This document shows, piece by piece, positions 37,345 to 46,025 of a stretch of DNA of 64,000 nucleotides; the stretch's first letter is position 1, and every line of letters starts with the position of its first letter. The stretch comes from Sinomonas humi (lineage in GTDB: Bacteria > Actinomycetota > Actinomycetes > Actinomycetales > Micrococcaceae): NCBI RefSeq assembly GCF_000802235.1, contig NZ_JTDL01000120.1, positions 1 through 64,000 of the forward strand, written 5' to 3'. Position numbers and translations under genes: made by a program. The notes under the pieces were generated by a model. That model was not told the origin of the DNA, ran no database searches, and saw only the letters and a list, made by a program, of their open reading frames with translations.

Positions 37345-37826
37345 GATTCCCTCCTCAGAACCGACGCCAGAAGCCCCATTCCCCCGACGAGCGTCACGAG
37401 CAGCGGTGCGAGAAGCGGCGGCCCCATCTCCGAGTTGTAGCGGAACTCCTTGAAGCCGCCGGGACGCTGGGCGATCCCGCGCAGGTGGAGGTACGTTCCC
37501 TGGAGGCCGTTGGCGATGATCGCGACGCTCGCGAGCGGAAGCGCGGTGTGCGCCATGCGGGTGCTCACGACGCCGGCGACCCCCGCCGCTGCCCCTACCG
37601 GGCCGAGCACAACGGGAGCCCACATCCACGGGTCGCCGAAGCTCGCTCTGTCGTGCTCGAGATAGATCTCCGCCGCGGTCACGAGAGCGCCGGCGGCCGT
37701 GAGGCCGGAGAGCGTTCGCTCGAAGCGCCCCGTCTCGACGTTGCGGACGAGCCGTTGGATCCCTCTGGGTGCGGGCGTTTGGGCAACCAATCGGCTTGCG
37801 GGACCCCGGGAGGGGATGAGCTTCAT
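37341..37826 (-). CDS. Four-helix membrane protein in the GMC operon
   Basis: The 161-aa protein has about four hydrophobic segments (LSGLTAAGALVTAAEIYL, VVLGPVGAAAGVAGVV, LPLASVAIIANGLQG, LLAPLLVTLVGGMGLLA). It could be the membrane anchor of the oxidoreductase. Its stop overlaps the small-subunit start (GTGA). No known family was recognised. Confidence 0.82.
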   Translation of the reverse strand: MKLIPSRGPASRLVAQTPAPRGIQRLVRNVETGRFERTLSGLTAAGALVTAAEIYLEHDRASFGDPWMWAPVVLGPVGAAAGVAGVVSTRMAHTALPLASVAIIANGLQGTYLHLRGIAQRPGGFKEFRYNSEMGPPLLAPLLVTLVGGMGLLASVLRRES

Positions 37827-37840
37827 GGGCTTCCTTTCTT

Positions 37841-38731
37841 CTAGAAGGGCTGTCCTCCTGTTACCGGGACGACTGCGCCCGATATGTACGACGCTTCGTC
37901 CGAAGCGAGCAGAACGTAGGCGGGAGCGAGCTCCGCAGGCTGCGCGGGGCGGCCCAAGGGGCTGTCCTTGCCGAACTCCGGCACGTGGCCCGGCCAGCCC
38001 GTGGACGGGATGAGCGGTGTCCAGACCGGCCCCGGAGCGACGGCGTTGATCCGGATTCCCTTCTCGCCGAGTTCGGGGGCGAGAGCCTTGACGAGCGCGA
38101 CCTGGGCGGCCTTGGTCATGGCGTAGTCGAAGAGGCTCGGCGAGGGCTGCGCAGCCTGGATCGAGCTCGTGATGATGATCGATGCGCCGGGCTGGAGGTG
38201 CGGAAGCGCTGCGCGCAGGATCCAGAACTGGCTGTAGAGGTTCGTCTTGAGCACGCGGTCGAACTCCGCGGTCTCCACCGTGTCGATGCCATCGCGCGCC
38301 TGCTGGTAGGCGGCGTTGAGCACGAGGACGTCCAAGCGGCCGAACTCGTCGAGGACGCGGCGGGGGAGTGAAGCGGCGTAGTCCTCGTCGCGGAGATCGC
38401 CGTCGAGCGTCAGGGCCTTGCGCCCCGCATCCTGCACGAGCGAAGCCGTCGACTCGGCGTCCTCGCGCTCCTTCGCCACGTGCGTGAGCGCAACGTCCGC
38501 ACCCTCGCGTGAGAACGCGATCGCGACAGCCCGCCCGATACCTGAGTCGCCACCAGTGATGAGTGCTGCGCGGCCTTCGAGCCTCCCGTGCCCCTCGTAC
38601 GTCTGTTCGCCGTGATCCGGGCTCGGCTCGGTCTCAGCGGTGGTGCCGGGGGCGTCCTGGTCCTGCGGCGGCTTCTGCTCAGCCGGGTGCACTTCTTGGG
38701 GGTTGTCGGGTTCGTTGGTGCGGTCGGACAT
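37841..38731 (-). CDS. Short-chain dehydrogenase with disordered N-terminus (general stress protein 39 type)
   Basis: The 296-aa SDR has a Pro/Glu/Gln-rich N-terminal 45 residues, then TGGDSGIGRAVA, LVLNAAY in place of NNAG, the catalytic Ser (SSIQA) and Tyr-x3-Lys (YAMTK). The length and leader match the YdaD/YghA group linked to stress or glucose oxidation. ATG 38731 has GGAGG eight bases upstream. It is the first gene of the operon, 14 bases before the membrane protein. Confidence 0.9.
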   Translation of the reverse strand: MSDRTNEPDNPQEVHPAEQKPPQDQDAPGTTAETEPSPDHGEQTYEGHGRLEGRAALITGGDSGIGRAVAIAFSREGADVALTHVAKEREDAESTASLVQDAGRKALTLDGDLRDEDYAASLPRRVLDEFGRLDVLVLNAAYQQARDGIDTVETAEFDRVLKTNLYSQFWILRAALPHLQPGASIIITSSIQAAQPSPSLFDYAMTKAAQVALVKALAPELGEKGIRINAVAPGPVWTPLIPSTGWPGHVPEFGKDSPLGRPAQPAELAPAYVLLASDEASYISGAVVPVTGGQPF

Positions 38732-38871
38732 GCGTGCGGCCTCCAGAATGGTGGAACGCGGACATGGACCAACGGCTTGATCCACGGCTCACGATACGCC
38801 CGGGGACGGGGTCGCGGAACCCGCCGTGCGCCCTCCGCGCAAAGTGGTTGAACCGCGAAAATCCGGGGTAA

Positions 38872-39852
38872 ATGCGGCCAGTGGCTCGCACTCATAGATC
38901 ACTCCGCACCGCTTGGACGCGGCGCCGCGCGGGCCGTGGCTTCAGCTATTTGGACGAGAACGGGGAGCGTCTTCCGCCGAGCGAACTCGAGCGTGTCCGC
39001 TCGCTCGCGATCCCGCCTGCGTGGCGGAACGTCAGGATCGCGGCGTCGCCCAAGGCGAAGCTGCAGGCCATGGGCGTCGATGCGGCGGGGCGAACCCAGT
39101 ACCTCTACAACGCCGCGTGGCGCGCTCGGCAGGAGGCCCGCAAGTTCGACCGTGCACTCGCGCTCGCGCAGCGGCTGCCGCACATCCGGCGCGCCGTGAC
39201 CCGTGACCTGCGGGGTGACCGCGGAGCTCGCATCCAGGCCCTTGCGGCCGCAATCCGGCTCATCGATCGGGCCGGGGTGCGCGTCGGCAGCCGGCGCTAT
39301 GCGCGGGAGAACGGCACGTACGGCGTCACGACCATCCAGCGGCGGCACGTCAAGGTCGACGAGGGACGGATCGCCTTCGACTTCCCCGGGAAGTCCGGGA
39401 GCACGTGGCGCTTCGAGCTGAGGGACCGGGAACTCGCTGCCTACTTCGAGAGCCTTCCGCGCCGGCGCCCGGGCAGGCCGGCGATGGGGTACGACGACGG
39501 CGGGGGCTTCCAGCGCATTGGCGCCTCCTCGGTCAACGAGTATCTCCGCGACATCGCGGGGATGGAGGCGAGCGCGAAGGACCTCCGCACGTGGCGGGGG
39601 ACCGCCACGGCCGCCGCGTCGCTCGACGCGAGCCACGCCGCGGGGCGGAACGCGGAGGCGGCGTGGAAGAAGGCGATCGACGACGCCTCGAGCTGGCTCA
39701 ACAACACGCCCGCTGTAGCGCGGGGATCCTATGTGGACCCCCTGCTCCTTGAGGCTTACCGCGCAGGCAGGACGGCAAGGACCGACGCCGCTGCCGCGCG
39801 CTTGCTCACCGAGATGCGGGAGCGCAGTACGTCCTTGGCCCAGCGCGCCTGA
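38872..39852 (+). CDS. DNA topoisomerase IB
   Basis: The 326-aa protein has the poxvirus-like TopIB layout: N-terminal GFSYLDENGERL and IPPAWRNVRIAASPKAKLQAMGVDAAGRTQY, active-site Arg in RVGSRRYARENGTYG, the KVDEGRIAFDFPGKSG core Lys region, DLRTWRGT and the catalytic Tyr in VARGSYVDP. It relaxes supercoils through a 3'-phosphotyrosine link. It is divergent from the SDR operon and followed by a terminator. Confidence 0.93.
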   Translation: MRPVARTHRSLRTAWTRRRAGRGFSYLDENGERLPPSELERVRSLAIPPAWRNVRIAASPKAKLQAMGVDAAGRTQYLYNAAWRARQEARKFDRALALAQRLPHIRRAVTRDLRGDRGARIQALAAAIRLIDRAGVRVGSRRYARENGTYGVTTIQRRHVKVDEGRIAFDFPGKSGSTWRFELRDRELAAYFESLPRRRPGRPAMGYDDGGGFQRIGASSVNEYLRDIAGMEASAKDLRTWRGTATAAASLDASHAAGRNAEAAWKKAIDDASSWLNNTPAVARGSYVDPLLLEAYRAGRTARTDAAAARLLTEMRERSTSLAQRA

Positions 39853-39886
39853 GCTGGCCCCGCACATAGGCCGGGCGCACATGAGC

Positions 39887-39926
39887 TGGCCCCGCACGCT
39901 CAAGCGGCGGGGCCAACGAGGCTGTT
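39887..39926 (+). terminator. Terminator after topoisomerase IB
   Basis: TGGCCCCGC (39887-39895) and GCGGGGCCA (39907-39915) form a 9-bp stem, with CTGTTTTTC shortly after. The segment GAGCTGGCCCCGCAC is also present in direct repeat 35 bases upstream. Confidence 0.75.
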
Positions 39927-40026
39927 TTTCAACTGGGCAAAAGGTGACGGCGGAGGGAGCCCCAGCCTCCGCCCCGCCGTCTGTCTTAGGGATCCCGGAA
40001 TGTCCGGGTCGTCCTGCCCTGGTCTC

Positions 40027-40353
40027 CTACCCGTGGTCGGGGAAGTCGTCCTTGGTGGTTCCTTGCTCATCCTCCGCGTCCTTGGGCTCGAGGTATCGCT
40101 CGCCCTCGTCCGTGCTGACGACGTCGTATTCTGCGGCGACTGCTTCCATCGCTGCCTGGTCCGTCTCGTTCGGGGCCTGAACCGGGCCTGGGTGAGGCGT
40201 CCGTTCGGCGTCTCCCCAAATCGCGCCGACGCCTTGCGAACTTGGGGTGACGTCATTGCGGGCGGGGGCGCCCTCGTCTTCGGGCTCACGAGGCACCGGC
40301 TTGCCGGGCTCGATGTGGTGCCGGTCCTCGAAGCGCTTATCGCGTTCGGTCAT
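40027..40353 (-). CDS. Small charged hypothetical protein
   Basis: The 108-aa protein is rich in Asp, Glu, Pro and Arg and looks intrinsically disordered (PGKPVPREPEDEGAPARND). AAAGG lies six bases before the ATG. No known family was recognised. It is convergent with the topoisomerase gene. Confidence 0.7.
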   Translation of the reverse strand: MTERDKRFEDRHHIEPGKPVPREPEDEGAPARNDVTPSSQGVGAIWGDAERTPHPGPVQAPNETDQAAMEAVAAEYDVVSTDEGERYLEPKDAEDEQGTTKDDFPDHG

Positions 40354-40418
40354 GTCAGACCTTTCATGTCAGAGGCCTCTGAGCATGCCCTCTTTGAAGC
40401 ACGTGGGGGAGCTTTGAA

Positions 40419-40682
40419 TCACGTGCGCGAGCGGCGGGTCACTGCACCGTAGATGAGGAGCACGATGACCGAGCCCACGATCGCGACGATCCACGTCTGG
40501 ATGCTCCAGAAGTTCTGGAGTCCGACGCCGAACAGCGCACCGCCGATCCAACCGCCGAGAATCGCGCCGACGACGCCGAGCAGGAGGGTAATGAACCATC
40601 CGCCGCCTTGCCGTCCTGGAATCAATGCCTTAGCAATCGCTCCGGCAATCAAACCGAGAATGAGAAAAGCCAGGAAGCTCAC
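40419..40682 (-). CDS. GlsB/YeaQ/YmgE-type small membrane stress protein
   Basis: The 87-aa protein has three hydrophobic segments and the family pattern LGLIAGAIAKALIPGRQGGGW..LLGVVGAILGGWIG. Such proteins are induced by envelope and oxidative stress. GTG 40682 (AAAGGTGAGAACT upstream) is preferred over an upstream GTG at 40691, giving the family length. Confidence 0.88.
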   Translation of the reverse strand: MSFLAFLILGLIAGAIAKALIPGRQGGGWFITLLLGVVGAILGGWIGGALFGVGLQNFWSIQTWIVAIVGSVIVLLIYGAVTRRSRT

Positions 40683-40962
40683 AGTTCTCACCTTTCGTTG
40701 CGGACCGGACTGTCTTTCCGACCCTGCTGCCGGGTCTGTTACCCCACCGACCTGCCCCAAAACGCCGGACGATACCTTTCGTGAGAAGCGTTATTTTCTG
40801 CCGCCGGGGGGTAACGGCCGGATGACGTGAGGAGGACTATCCTTCGTATTTTCGGTGTACGAAATGCTAAATTATTTTCTTGACCCTGCTTGCGGTGGAA
40901 TACCGAGAGCGGACATCCCTGACCGCACAGTCGCAGAGACTGTTGACCGACGGAGTGGATCG

Positions 40963-41637
40963 ATGCCTGCTAATGCCCGGCTCAGTGGCCGGCGCGTCCT
41001 GATCACCGGCGAAGACGAGATTCTTACGCAGCGGCTCGGGAGAGTGCTGACCTTCTCGGAGGCGGTGGTTGCGATCAGCCCCGCCGACGGTCCCGACAGC
41101 ACCCGAATCGTGAGGTCCGCGGTCAGGGAGCTTGGCGGCGTGGATGTGCTCATCAATACGGGCCCGCCATGGATTCCAGAAGAAGGCCCCAATCCCTGGG
41201 CCGTGCGGCGGGGCGTCGAAAAGGCCCTCCAGCGTTCGATGTCCGTCCTCGTGACCGCAACCGAGGCGGCCCTTCCCTCGTTGAACGAGAGGGCCAGCAT
41301 CATCAACACCGTCGCGTTCTCGACTCCCGGGCTGCTTCTCACCCGCGGCCAGGAGGCCCTCGCCACTGCCGTCCTCGAGACCACCCAAGGCTGGGCACAG
41401 ACACTCGGACCCCGTGGGATCCGCGTCAATGCGGTGGTCGGCGGCCCCCGGTGGGATCCCGAGCTGGAGCCACTTTTCGACGGCGGACACCACCACGAGC
41501 CCGCCATGACCGATTTCGAGGAGCTCGACGCGTTCGTCTATCTGGCTTCTGAGGAGTCGTGCCACGTCTCCGGCTCGGTACTCGCCGTCGCACGGCCCTT
41601 GGCTCCCGAGGAAGTTGGGCCCGGCTCCCGCGGGTAA
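40963..41637 (+). CDS. Degenerate SDR-like protein
   Basis: The 224-aa Rossmann-like protein aligns with SDRs (LSGRRVLITGEDE, LGGVDVLINTGPP, GPRGIRVNAVVGGP, AFVYLASEESCHVSGSVLAV). However, the TGxxxGxG loop, the NNAG and the Tyr-x3-Lys pair are missing: the expected YxxxK segment reads TRGQE. It is probably catalytically inactive, perhaps a binding or regulatory protein. ATG 40963 is chosen; GTG 40855 and ATG 40861 are in frame upstream in an A/T-rich promoter-like zone. Confidence 0.75.
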   Translation: MPANARLSGRRVLITGEDEILTQRLGRVLTFSEAVVAISPADGPDSTRIVRSAVRELGGVDVLINTGPPWIPEEGPNPWAVRRGVEKALQRSMSVLVTATEAALPSLNERASIINTVAFSTPGLLLTRGQEALATAVLETTQGWAQTLGPRGIRVNAVVGGPRWDPELEPLFDGGHHHEPAMTDFEELDAFVYLASEESCHVSGSVLAVARPLAPEEVGPGSRG

Positions 41638-41659
41638 GTCCGCTAGCCGTGGGAGTTGG

Positions 41660-42754
41660 CTAGTCCTCGGGATTCGCGCTGACTCCTACCCCCGCGGCGA
41701 CTGCCGCCGCGGTCGCCGCCCACGTCGGCAGCGCGGGCCGCGCCGCTCGGGCCGCCGCCCCGAACGCTTCCCGCTCATTCGCATCCGTCAGCCACGACCG
41801 CAGCAGTTCGCGGAGGGCTCCGACGTCGCGCAGCTCGCCGACCGTGCCAGCCAGTCCCGCGCCGCCTGCAAGCGAGAGCGCGAGCGCCTCTTCCGCGCCC
41901 GTTCCCGCCGGAACGAACGCTGGCACGCCGTGGGCGAGGGACTCGACGACGGACATCCCGAACGTCTCGTGCGCGCTGGGGAGGACACTGAGATCGGCGG
42001 CGTCCCACGCGGCTTCGAGCGCAGGGCCCCGCAACTCGCCCGTGAGATGGACCCGCGCCGAGAGCTGTGGTGAGGCGGCGGCCTGCCGGACGGCGCGCGC
42101 ATAGGCCCGATCCGCCTGGTCCGAACCGACGAGAGAGGCAGTCCACGGGAGGTCGACGAGGCTGTCGAGCGCCTCGAGGAAGACGAGCTGCCCCTTGGCC
42201 GGGAGCAGCGCCGCGACGCATACGAGATGCGGGGGCTTCGACCCGCGGGCCTGCGGTGCGTGATCCACCCCGGGACGGGCGACGACGGCCTCCACCCCAT
42301 AGCGCGCGACCAGGGTGGCCGCCGCGAATCGGCTCGGGGCGAAGGCCCCGGAACACGCCTCGAGGGCGGCCCGTTCGAGGCCGGCGAGCCGGGCGGCCTC
42401 GGATGCGGGGACCGAGTGGGTCCCCACTGCGAGGTCCGCGAGCGAAACGTGCACGAGGAGCCAGACGGCAACGCCTGCGCGCTCGGCCTGCGCGATCTCG
42501 TCGGGGCAGCCCAAGCCCACGAGGCCGTCGACGATGACCACGCGCCCGGCGTCGCCCGCAAGGCCGAGCAGGAGGCTCGCGAGCCGCTCCCGATCCGCGG
42601 CGCTTCCCTCGGGCCAGTCCCCTGTGAGGCTGTAAGCGTGAACCGTGATGCCGGAGCCCCGAAGCGCGGCGATGAGCCGCTCGTTGTACATGCTGCCGCC
42701 CGAACTCCAGCCCAGCGGCGCCGCAGCGACGAAGTCGATACGCGCAGGGGTCAC
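41660..42754 (-). CDS. Glycosyltransferase family 4 in a pterin-linked module
   Basis: The 364-aa GT-B enzyme has WSSGGSMYNERLIAALRGSG (acceptor-side loop), CVAALLPAKGQLVFLEALD and SVLPSAHETFGMSVVESLAHGVPAF, where the spaced Glu residues of GT4 sit. GTG 42754 overlaps the pterin-synthase stop (GTGA). The linkage to a 6-PTPS homologue and an MDR dehydrogenase is typical of an uncharacterised actinobacterial cluster. A pterin or related small molecule as acceptor is possible but inferred. Confidence 0.85.
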   Translation of the reverse strand: MTPARIDFVAAAPLGWSSGGSMYNERLIAALRGSGITVHAYSLTGDWPEGSAADRERLASLLLGLAGDAGRVVIVDGLVGLGCPDEIAQAERAGVAVWLLVHVSLADLAVGTHSVPASEAARLAGLERAALEACSGAFAPSRFAAATLVARYGVEAVVARPGVDHAPQARGSKPPHLVCVAALLPAKGQLVFLEALDSLVDLPWTASLVGSDQADRAYARAVRQAAASPQLSARVHLTGELRGPALEAAWDAADLSVLPSAHETFGMSVVESLAHGVPAFVPAGTGAEEALALSLAGGAGLAGTVGELRDVGALRELLRSWLTDANEREAFGAAARAARPALPTWAATAAAVAAGVGVSANPED

Positions 42755-43188
42755 GGGAGGTCCAGGCTGTAGCCCGCCCACGCGTCGGGGTGCTCGCGGA
42801 GAACGACCGAGAGCCCCACGAGGCGATCGGCGGTGCCCCCTGCCGCGGTGCCCCCAGCGCCAGCGCCAGCGCCCCCAGCCCCTGCACCCGTCAGCCGCCC
42901 CGCGACGTCCTCCGCGAGGTGCCGCGCAACGGCTTCGGTGGTCGAGAGCTTCCCCTCGAACGCAGGGTGCTCGTCGAGGTTCTGGTAACGCAGGCCCTCG
43001 AGCGCCTCGCCGAGCACACCCGAGAGCGCGCCGATATCCATGACTGTCGCGTTCTCGTCGAGTTCGCGTGCGCGGACGGTGAGTTCGACGACGAACGTCG
43101 CCCCATGCAGGCCTTGGGCCGGGCCGAAGGCGGCGCGCGGCAGGCTGTGGGCGATCATGACATGGTCACGGACGGTCAGCGAATACAT
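42751..43188 (-). CDS. 6-pyruvoyltetrahydropterin synthase-like protein
   Basis: The 145-aa protein has the T-fold pattern VRDHVMIAHSL, LHGATFVVELTVRA, VMDIGALSGVL, YQNLDEHPAF, TTEAVARHLA and a C-terminal LREHPDAWAGY with the conserved Glu. The HGH zinc pair is HGA and the catalytic Cys of PTPS is absent, so the canonical reaction is unlikely. A Gly/Ala-rich insert precedes the last strand. AGGGAG precedes ATG 43188. It overlaps both neighbours. Confidence 0.85.
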   Translation of the reverse strand: MYSLTVRDHVMIAHSLPRAAFGPAQGLHGATFVVELTVRARELDENATVMDIGALSGVLGEALEGLRYQNLDEHPAFEGKLSTTEAVARHLAEDVAGRLTGAGAGGAGAGAGGTAAGGTADRLVGLSVVLREHPDAWAGYSLDLP

Positions 43189-44222
43189 AGTCTCCCTTTG
43201 CTCCCGGATACCGGATACCGGATGACGTGGCACAGGCCTGTCTGGATCCCCGCGCTCTCGGACTTCTCCGAGGCTAGCCCGTCCATCGCCTCGGGAAGGT
43301 CCTCGAAGTCGGTGGGGCCGCCGAGGAACGCGTCGAAGATGGGGTCCTCGAGCAGCTCGAGGGCGAGCGCGAGGCGTTGCGCCGTGGTGCGCCGATGCCG
43401 GCGGGGGAGCGCGACTTGGCCGACTTGGCTAGCGCGGAGCGAGAGCCTGCGCGCGTGGAAGTCCGCGCCGAGGGGAACGCTCACCGGCTGCTCGCCGTAC
43501 CAGGAGAGCTCGATGATCTCGCCGTCGTCCCCCACGAGCTCAAGGCACCGCGCGAGGCCCGCTGCGCTCGCGGAGCAGTGGACGACGACGTCGCAATCGT
43601 CGTGCGCCTCGTCCGGGGACGCGAAGTCGACACCCAGCCGCTCGGCGAAGCTCGCCTTCGCGGGGTCGGCGTCGACCGCTTCGAGTCGCGAAAGAGGGAA
43701 GCGGCGCAGGAGCGCGAGGACCGCCCCGCCGACGAGGCCGCAGCCGACGACGGCGATCCGGTCACCGATGCGCGGGCTCGCGTCCCACAATGCGTTGACC
43801 GCCGTCTCGATCGCCCCGGCGAGCACGGCCCGGTGCGGGGGCACGCCGTCGGGGACGACGGCGAGCTCGGACGCGGGGACCACGTACCGGTCCTGATGGG
43901 GGTAGAGGCAGAAGACGGTGCGGCCCACGAGCTCCGCAGGCCCCTCCTCGACCACCCCGACCGAGAGGTACCCGTATTTAACAGGGCACGGGAAGCTGCC
44001 CTCCTGATGCGGGGCCTCCATGAGGCCGGCCACACGCTCGGGCACGCGGTTGGCGTGGACGAGGCGTTCCGTGCCTCGGCTCAGTCCGGAGTACAGCGTC
44101 CGGACGAGGGCCTCGCCCTCCCGCGGCGGGGCCAACTCCTCGCGCCGCAGCTGTCCCTGCCACGGCCCGACCGTCCAGTATGCGGTTGCGAAGCGGGGCT
44201 CCCCAGAATCCAGACCGACCAC
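43176..44222 (-). CDS. MDR-type dehydrogenase of the pterin/GT4 module
   Basis: The 348-aa medium-chain dehydrogenase has SGLSRGTERLVHANRVPE, PCPVKYGYLSVGVVEEGP, VFCLYPHQDRYVVPA and the cofactor loop VVGCGLVGGAVLALL. The structural zinc cysteines are not apparent. This sequence type is usually found beside 6-PTPS-like and glycosyltransferase genes in actinobacteria. GTG 44222 is the only in-frame start seen; the closest purine-rich site is AGGAGGAG about a dozen bases upstream. Confidence 0.85.
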   Translation of the reverse strand: MVGLDSGEPRFATAYWTVGPWQGQLRREELAPPREGEALVRTLYSGLSRGTERLVHANRVPERVAGLMEAPHQEGSFPCPVKYGYLSVGVVEEGPAELVGRTVFCLYPHQDRYVVPASELAVVPDGVPPHRAVLAGAIETAVNALWDASPRIGDRIAVVGCGLVGGAVLALLRRFPLSRLEAVDADPAKASFAERLGVDFASPDEAHDDCDVVVHCSASAAGLARCLELVGDDGEIIELSWYGEQPVSVPLGADFHARRLSLRASQVGQVALPRRHRRTTAQRLALALELLEDPIFDAFLGGPTDFEDLPEAMDGLASEKSESAGIQTGLCHVIRYPVSGSKGRLCIR

Positions 44223-44307
44223 CTCCTCGCAACTCCTCCTGAACAGGATCCTTCACCGTAGGATCCTTCACCGTCGGCCCGTACCCGTCCAGAGAAGCAG
44301 CCAAACG

Positions 44308-45297
44308 CTACGGCGCCGCGAGGTGCCTCGGCGCCTCGGCCGTCCCGCGCTCCTCGAGGCGGGAAACGGCGTCGAGCACGTGCCCGGGCCACACGGCGAG
44401 CATCGCCGGGTCCGGGAGATCAGCGAACGGGTCCCCGTGCCGCACAGCCGGGTCGGTGAGCACGACGTGCGGGCCGTCCTCCGGCGGACCCCACTGCTCA
44501 GGGGCAGCGGGGCCGAAGATGACGACGGACGGCGTCCCGTACGCCGTCGCGATATGCCCCGCGGACGTGTCCGCAGTGACCACGAGGCGCGCGGCGGCCA
44601 CGGCCGCAAAGAACTCGGAGAGGGTCCAGCGGCCCGCGACGACGGCGGAATCCGGCAGCCCGGCGCCGTGGGCGACGGCGGCGGCCCGGCCCCGGTCTTC
44701 CTCGCCGCCGGTCAGGAGCACGTCGTGGCCCTTGAGGCGGAGCTCGTGGGCGACGCCGGCGAAACGCTCGACGGGCCAGCGCCGGCTCCCGTAGGCAGCA
44801 CCCACGTGGACGAGCGTCGCGCCCTCGACCGGTGCTGGGACCTCAGGAAGGAGGAGGCGGTAGTCGTCGGCCCGGCCGGGGAGCCCGTGCCAGGTCAGCA
44901 GCCGCACCCAGCGCTCACGCTCATGAAGCGCGTCGTCCCACTCCGGGCCGGCCCAGCCGGGGGCACGGTGCCCGATGCGATGCTCCGGGGCGAGCTCCTC
45001 GAGCCGCGTCCGGCTCTCGATCCCCTTGCCGTGGAAGTTCACGGCCACATCCACAGGCCGTCCGGTGTAGGGGATGGGTCCGTCGAGGCCGGGGGTCGGG
45101 AGATGACGGTTGACGGCTCCTATGAGCGGAATGACCGGCTCAAGCCACTGGGGCGCGGCGAGCACTAGCTCGTGGTCGGGGAACCCCGCGCGCAGGCCGC
45201 GCAGGCCTGGCACTGAGACGAGCAGATCGCCGAGCTTGAGCGCTCGGAGCACGAGCAGGACAGGCCGTTCTGAACCCGCTGTCACGGCAGCCTCCAT
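44308..45297 (-). CDS. Glycosyltransferase family 9 (heptosyltransferase-like)
   Basis: The 329-aa protein has the GT9 pattern: LRALKLGDLLVSVPGLRGL, VHVGAAYGSRRWPVERFAGVA (donor phosphate loop) and VTADTSAGHIATAYGTPSVVIFGP. GT9 enzymes of LPS assembly transfer L-glycero-D-manno-heptose from ADP-heptose; the acceptor here is unknown because this is not an LPS organism. It is divergent from the GmhB-type gene across a palindromic promoter region. Confidence 0.9.
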   Translation of the reverse strand: MEAAVTAGSERPVLLVLRALKLGDLLVSVPGLRGLRAGFPDHELVLAAPQWLEPVIPLIGAVNRHLPTPGLDGPIPYTGRPVDVAVNFHGKGIESRTRLEELAPEHRIGHRAPGWAGPEWDDALHERERWVRLLTWHGLPGRADDYRLLLPEVPAPVEGATLVHVGAAYGSRRWPVERFAGVAHELRLKGHDVLLTGGEEDRGRAAAVAHGAGLPDSAVVAGRWTLSEFFAAVAAARLVVTADTSAGHIATAYGTPSVVIFGPAAPEQWGPPEDGPHVVLTDPAVRHGDPFADLPDPAMLAVWPGHVLDAVSRLEERGTAEAPRHLAAP

Positions 45298-45361
45298 GAT
45301 CGAAAGCGACGATGCCCTTGGCTTGAGCTAATCGAAAGTCCTCCCGCGGCCGAGGGAAATG

Positions 45362-45417
45362 GCCCCGGGGGAGAAGTTGCAGGAGAAAAGAAAGTTTATT
45401 GTAGCTTCTCCCGGGGC
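45362..45417. promoter_or_regulatory. Divergent promoter region with imperfect inverted repeat
   Basis: GCCCCGGGGGAGAAG (45362-45376) and CTTCTCCCGGGGC (45405-45417) pair with two bulged Gs and enclose the most A/T-rich part of the locus (GAAAAGAAAGTTTATTG). It lies between the divergent GT9 and GmhB-type genes and may be an operator for the whole heptose locus. Confidence 0.5.
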
Positions 45418-45428
45418 AGATTCCCGTC

Positions 45429-46025
45429 ATGGAAGCAGACCGTCTTGACCAGCCACGGACGCCCTTTCCGGCCGCCGTGCTCTTCGACCGGGACGGTACC
45501 CTCGTGGACGACGTCCCGTACAACCGAGACCCGCGAAAGGTCCGCCCGGTGCCCGGGGCCCCAGAGGCCCTGGCCCGGCTGCGCGCCCTCGGCGTGCGGA
45601 CAGGGGTCGTCACGAACCAGTCCGGTGTCGGGCGCGGCTTCATGGGCTCCGTCGACGTATACCGGGTGAATCGGCGTGTGGACGACCTGCTCGGGCCGTT
45701 CGACGTGTGGCGCGTGTGCCCGCACCATCCGGAGCAGGGCTGCCGCTGCCGCAAGCCGCGGCCGGGCCTCATCCTCTCGGCTTGCCGCGCGCTCCGGGTT
45801 GCGCCGGCGGACGTTGTCTTCATCGGGGACATCGGTTCCGACATGGAGGCGGCTCAGCGCGCGGGAGCGCGTGGCATTCTCGTTCCGACTCCCGTGACCC
45901 TCCCCGAGGAAGTCGAGGCCGCACCCGCCGTCGCCCCCGACCTGCTCTCCGCCGTCCTCTTCGCCCTCGGCGAATCGCTCGAACCGGCGAGCGTGGGGCC
46001 CGCAAGCGCGGGGACCGGGCCGTGA
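45429..46025 (+). CDS. gmhB: D-glycero-D-manno-heptose 1,7-bisphosphate phosphatase, GmhB type
   Basis: The 198-aa HAD-IIIA phosphatase has LFDRDGTLVDD (nucleophile and acid/base Asp), VTNQSGVGRG, the zinc loop CPHHPEQGCRCRKP and GDIGSDMEAAQRAG. It would remove the 7-phosphate of heptose bisphosphate between the kinase and nucleotidyltransferase steps. Histidinol-phosphate phosphatase is the alternative, but the locus contains gmhA and hldE. The stop overlaps the next start (GTGA). Confidence 0.88.
   Translation: MEADRLDQPRTPFPAAVLFDRDGTLVDDVPYNRDPRKVRPVPGAPEALARLRALGVRTGVVTNQSGVGRGFMGSVDVYRVNRRVDDLLGPFDVWRVCPHHPEQGCRCRKPRPGLILSACRALRVAPADVVFIGDIGSDMEAAQRAGARGILVPTPVTLPEEVEAAPAVAPDLLSAVLFALGESLEPASVGPASAGTGP

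Noticed and set aside
45429-46025. Histidinol-phosphate phosphatase
   Set aside because: Same HAD-IIIA family, but no histidine genes are nearby while gmhA and hldE are.
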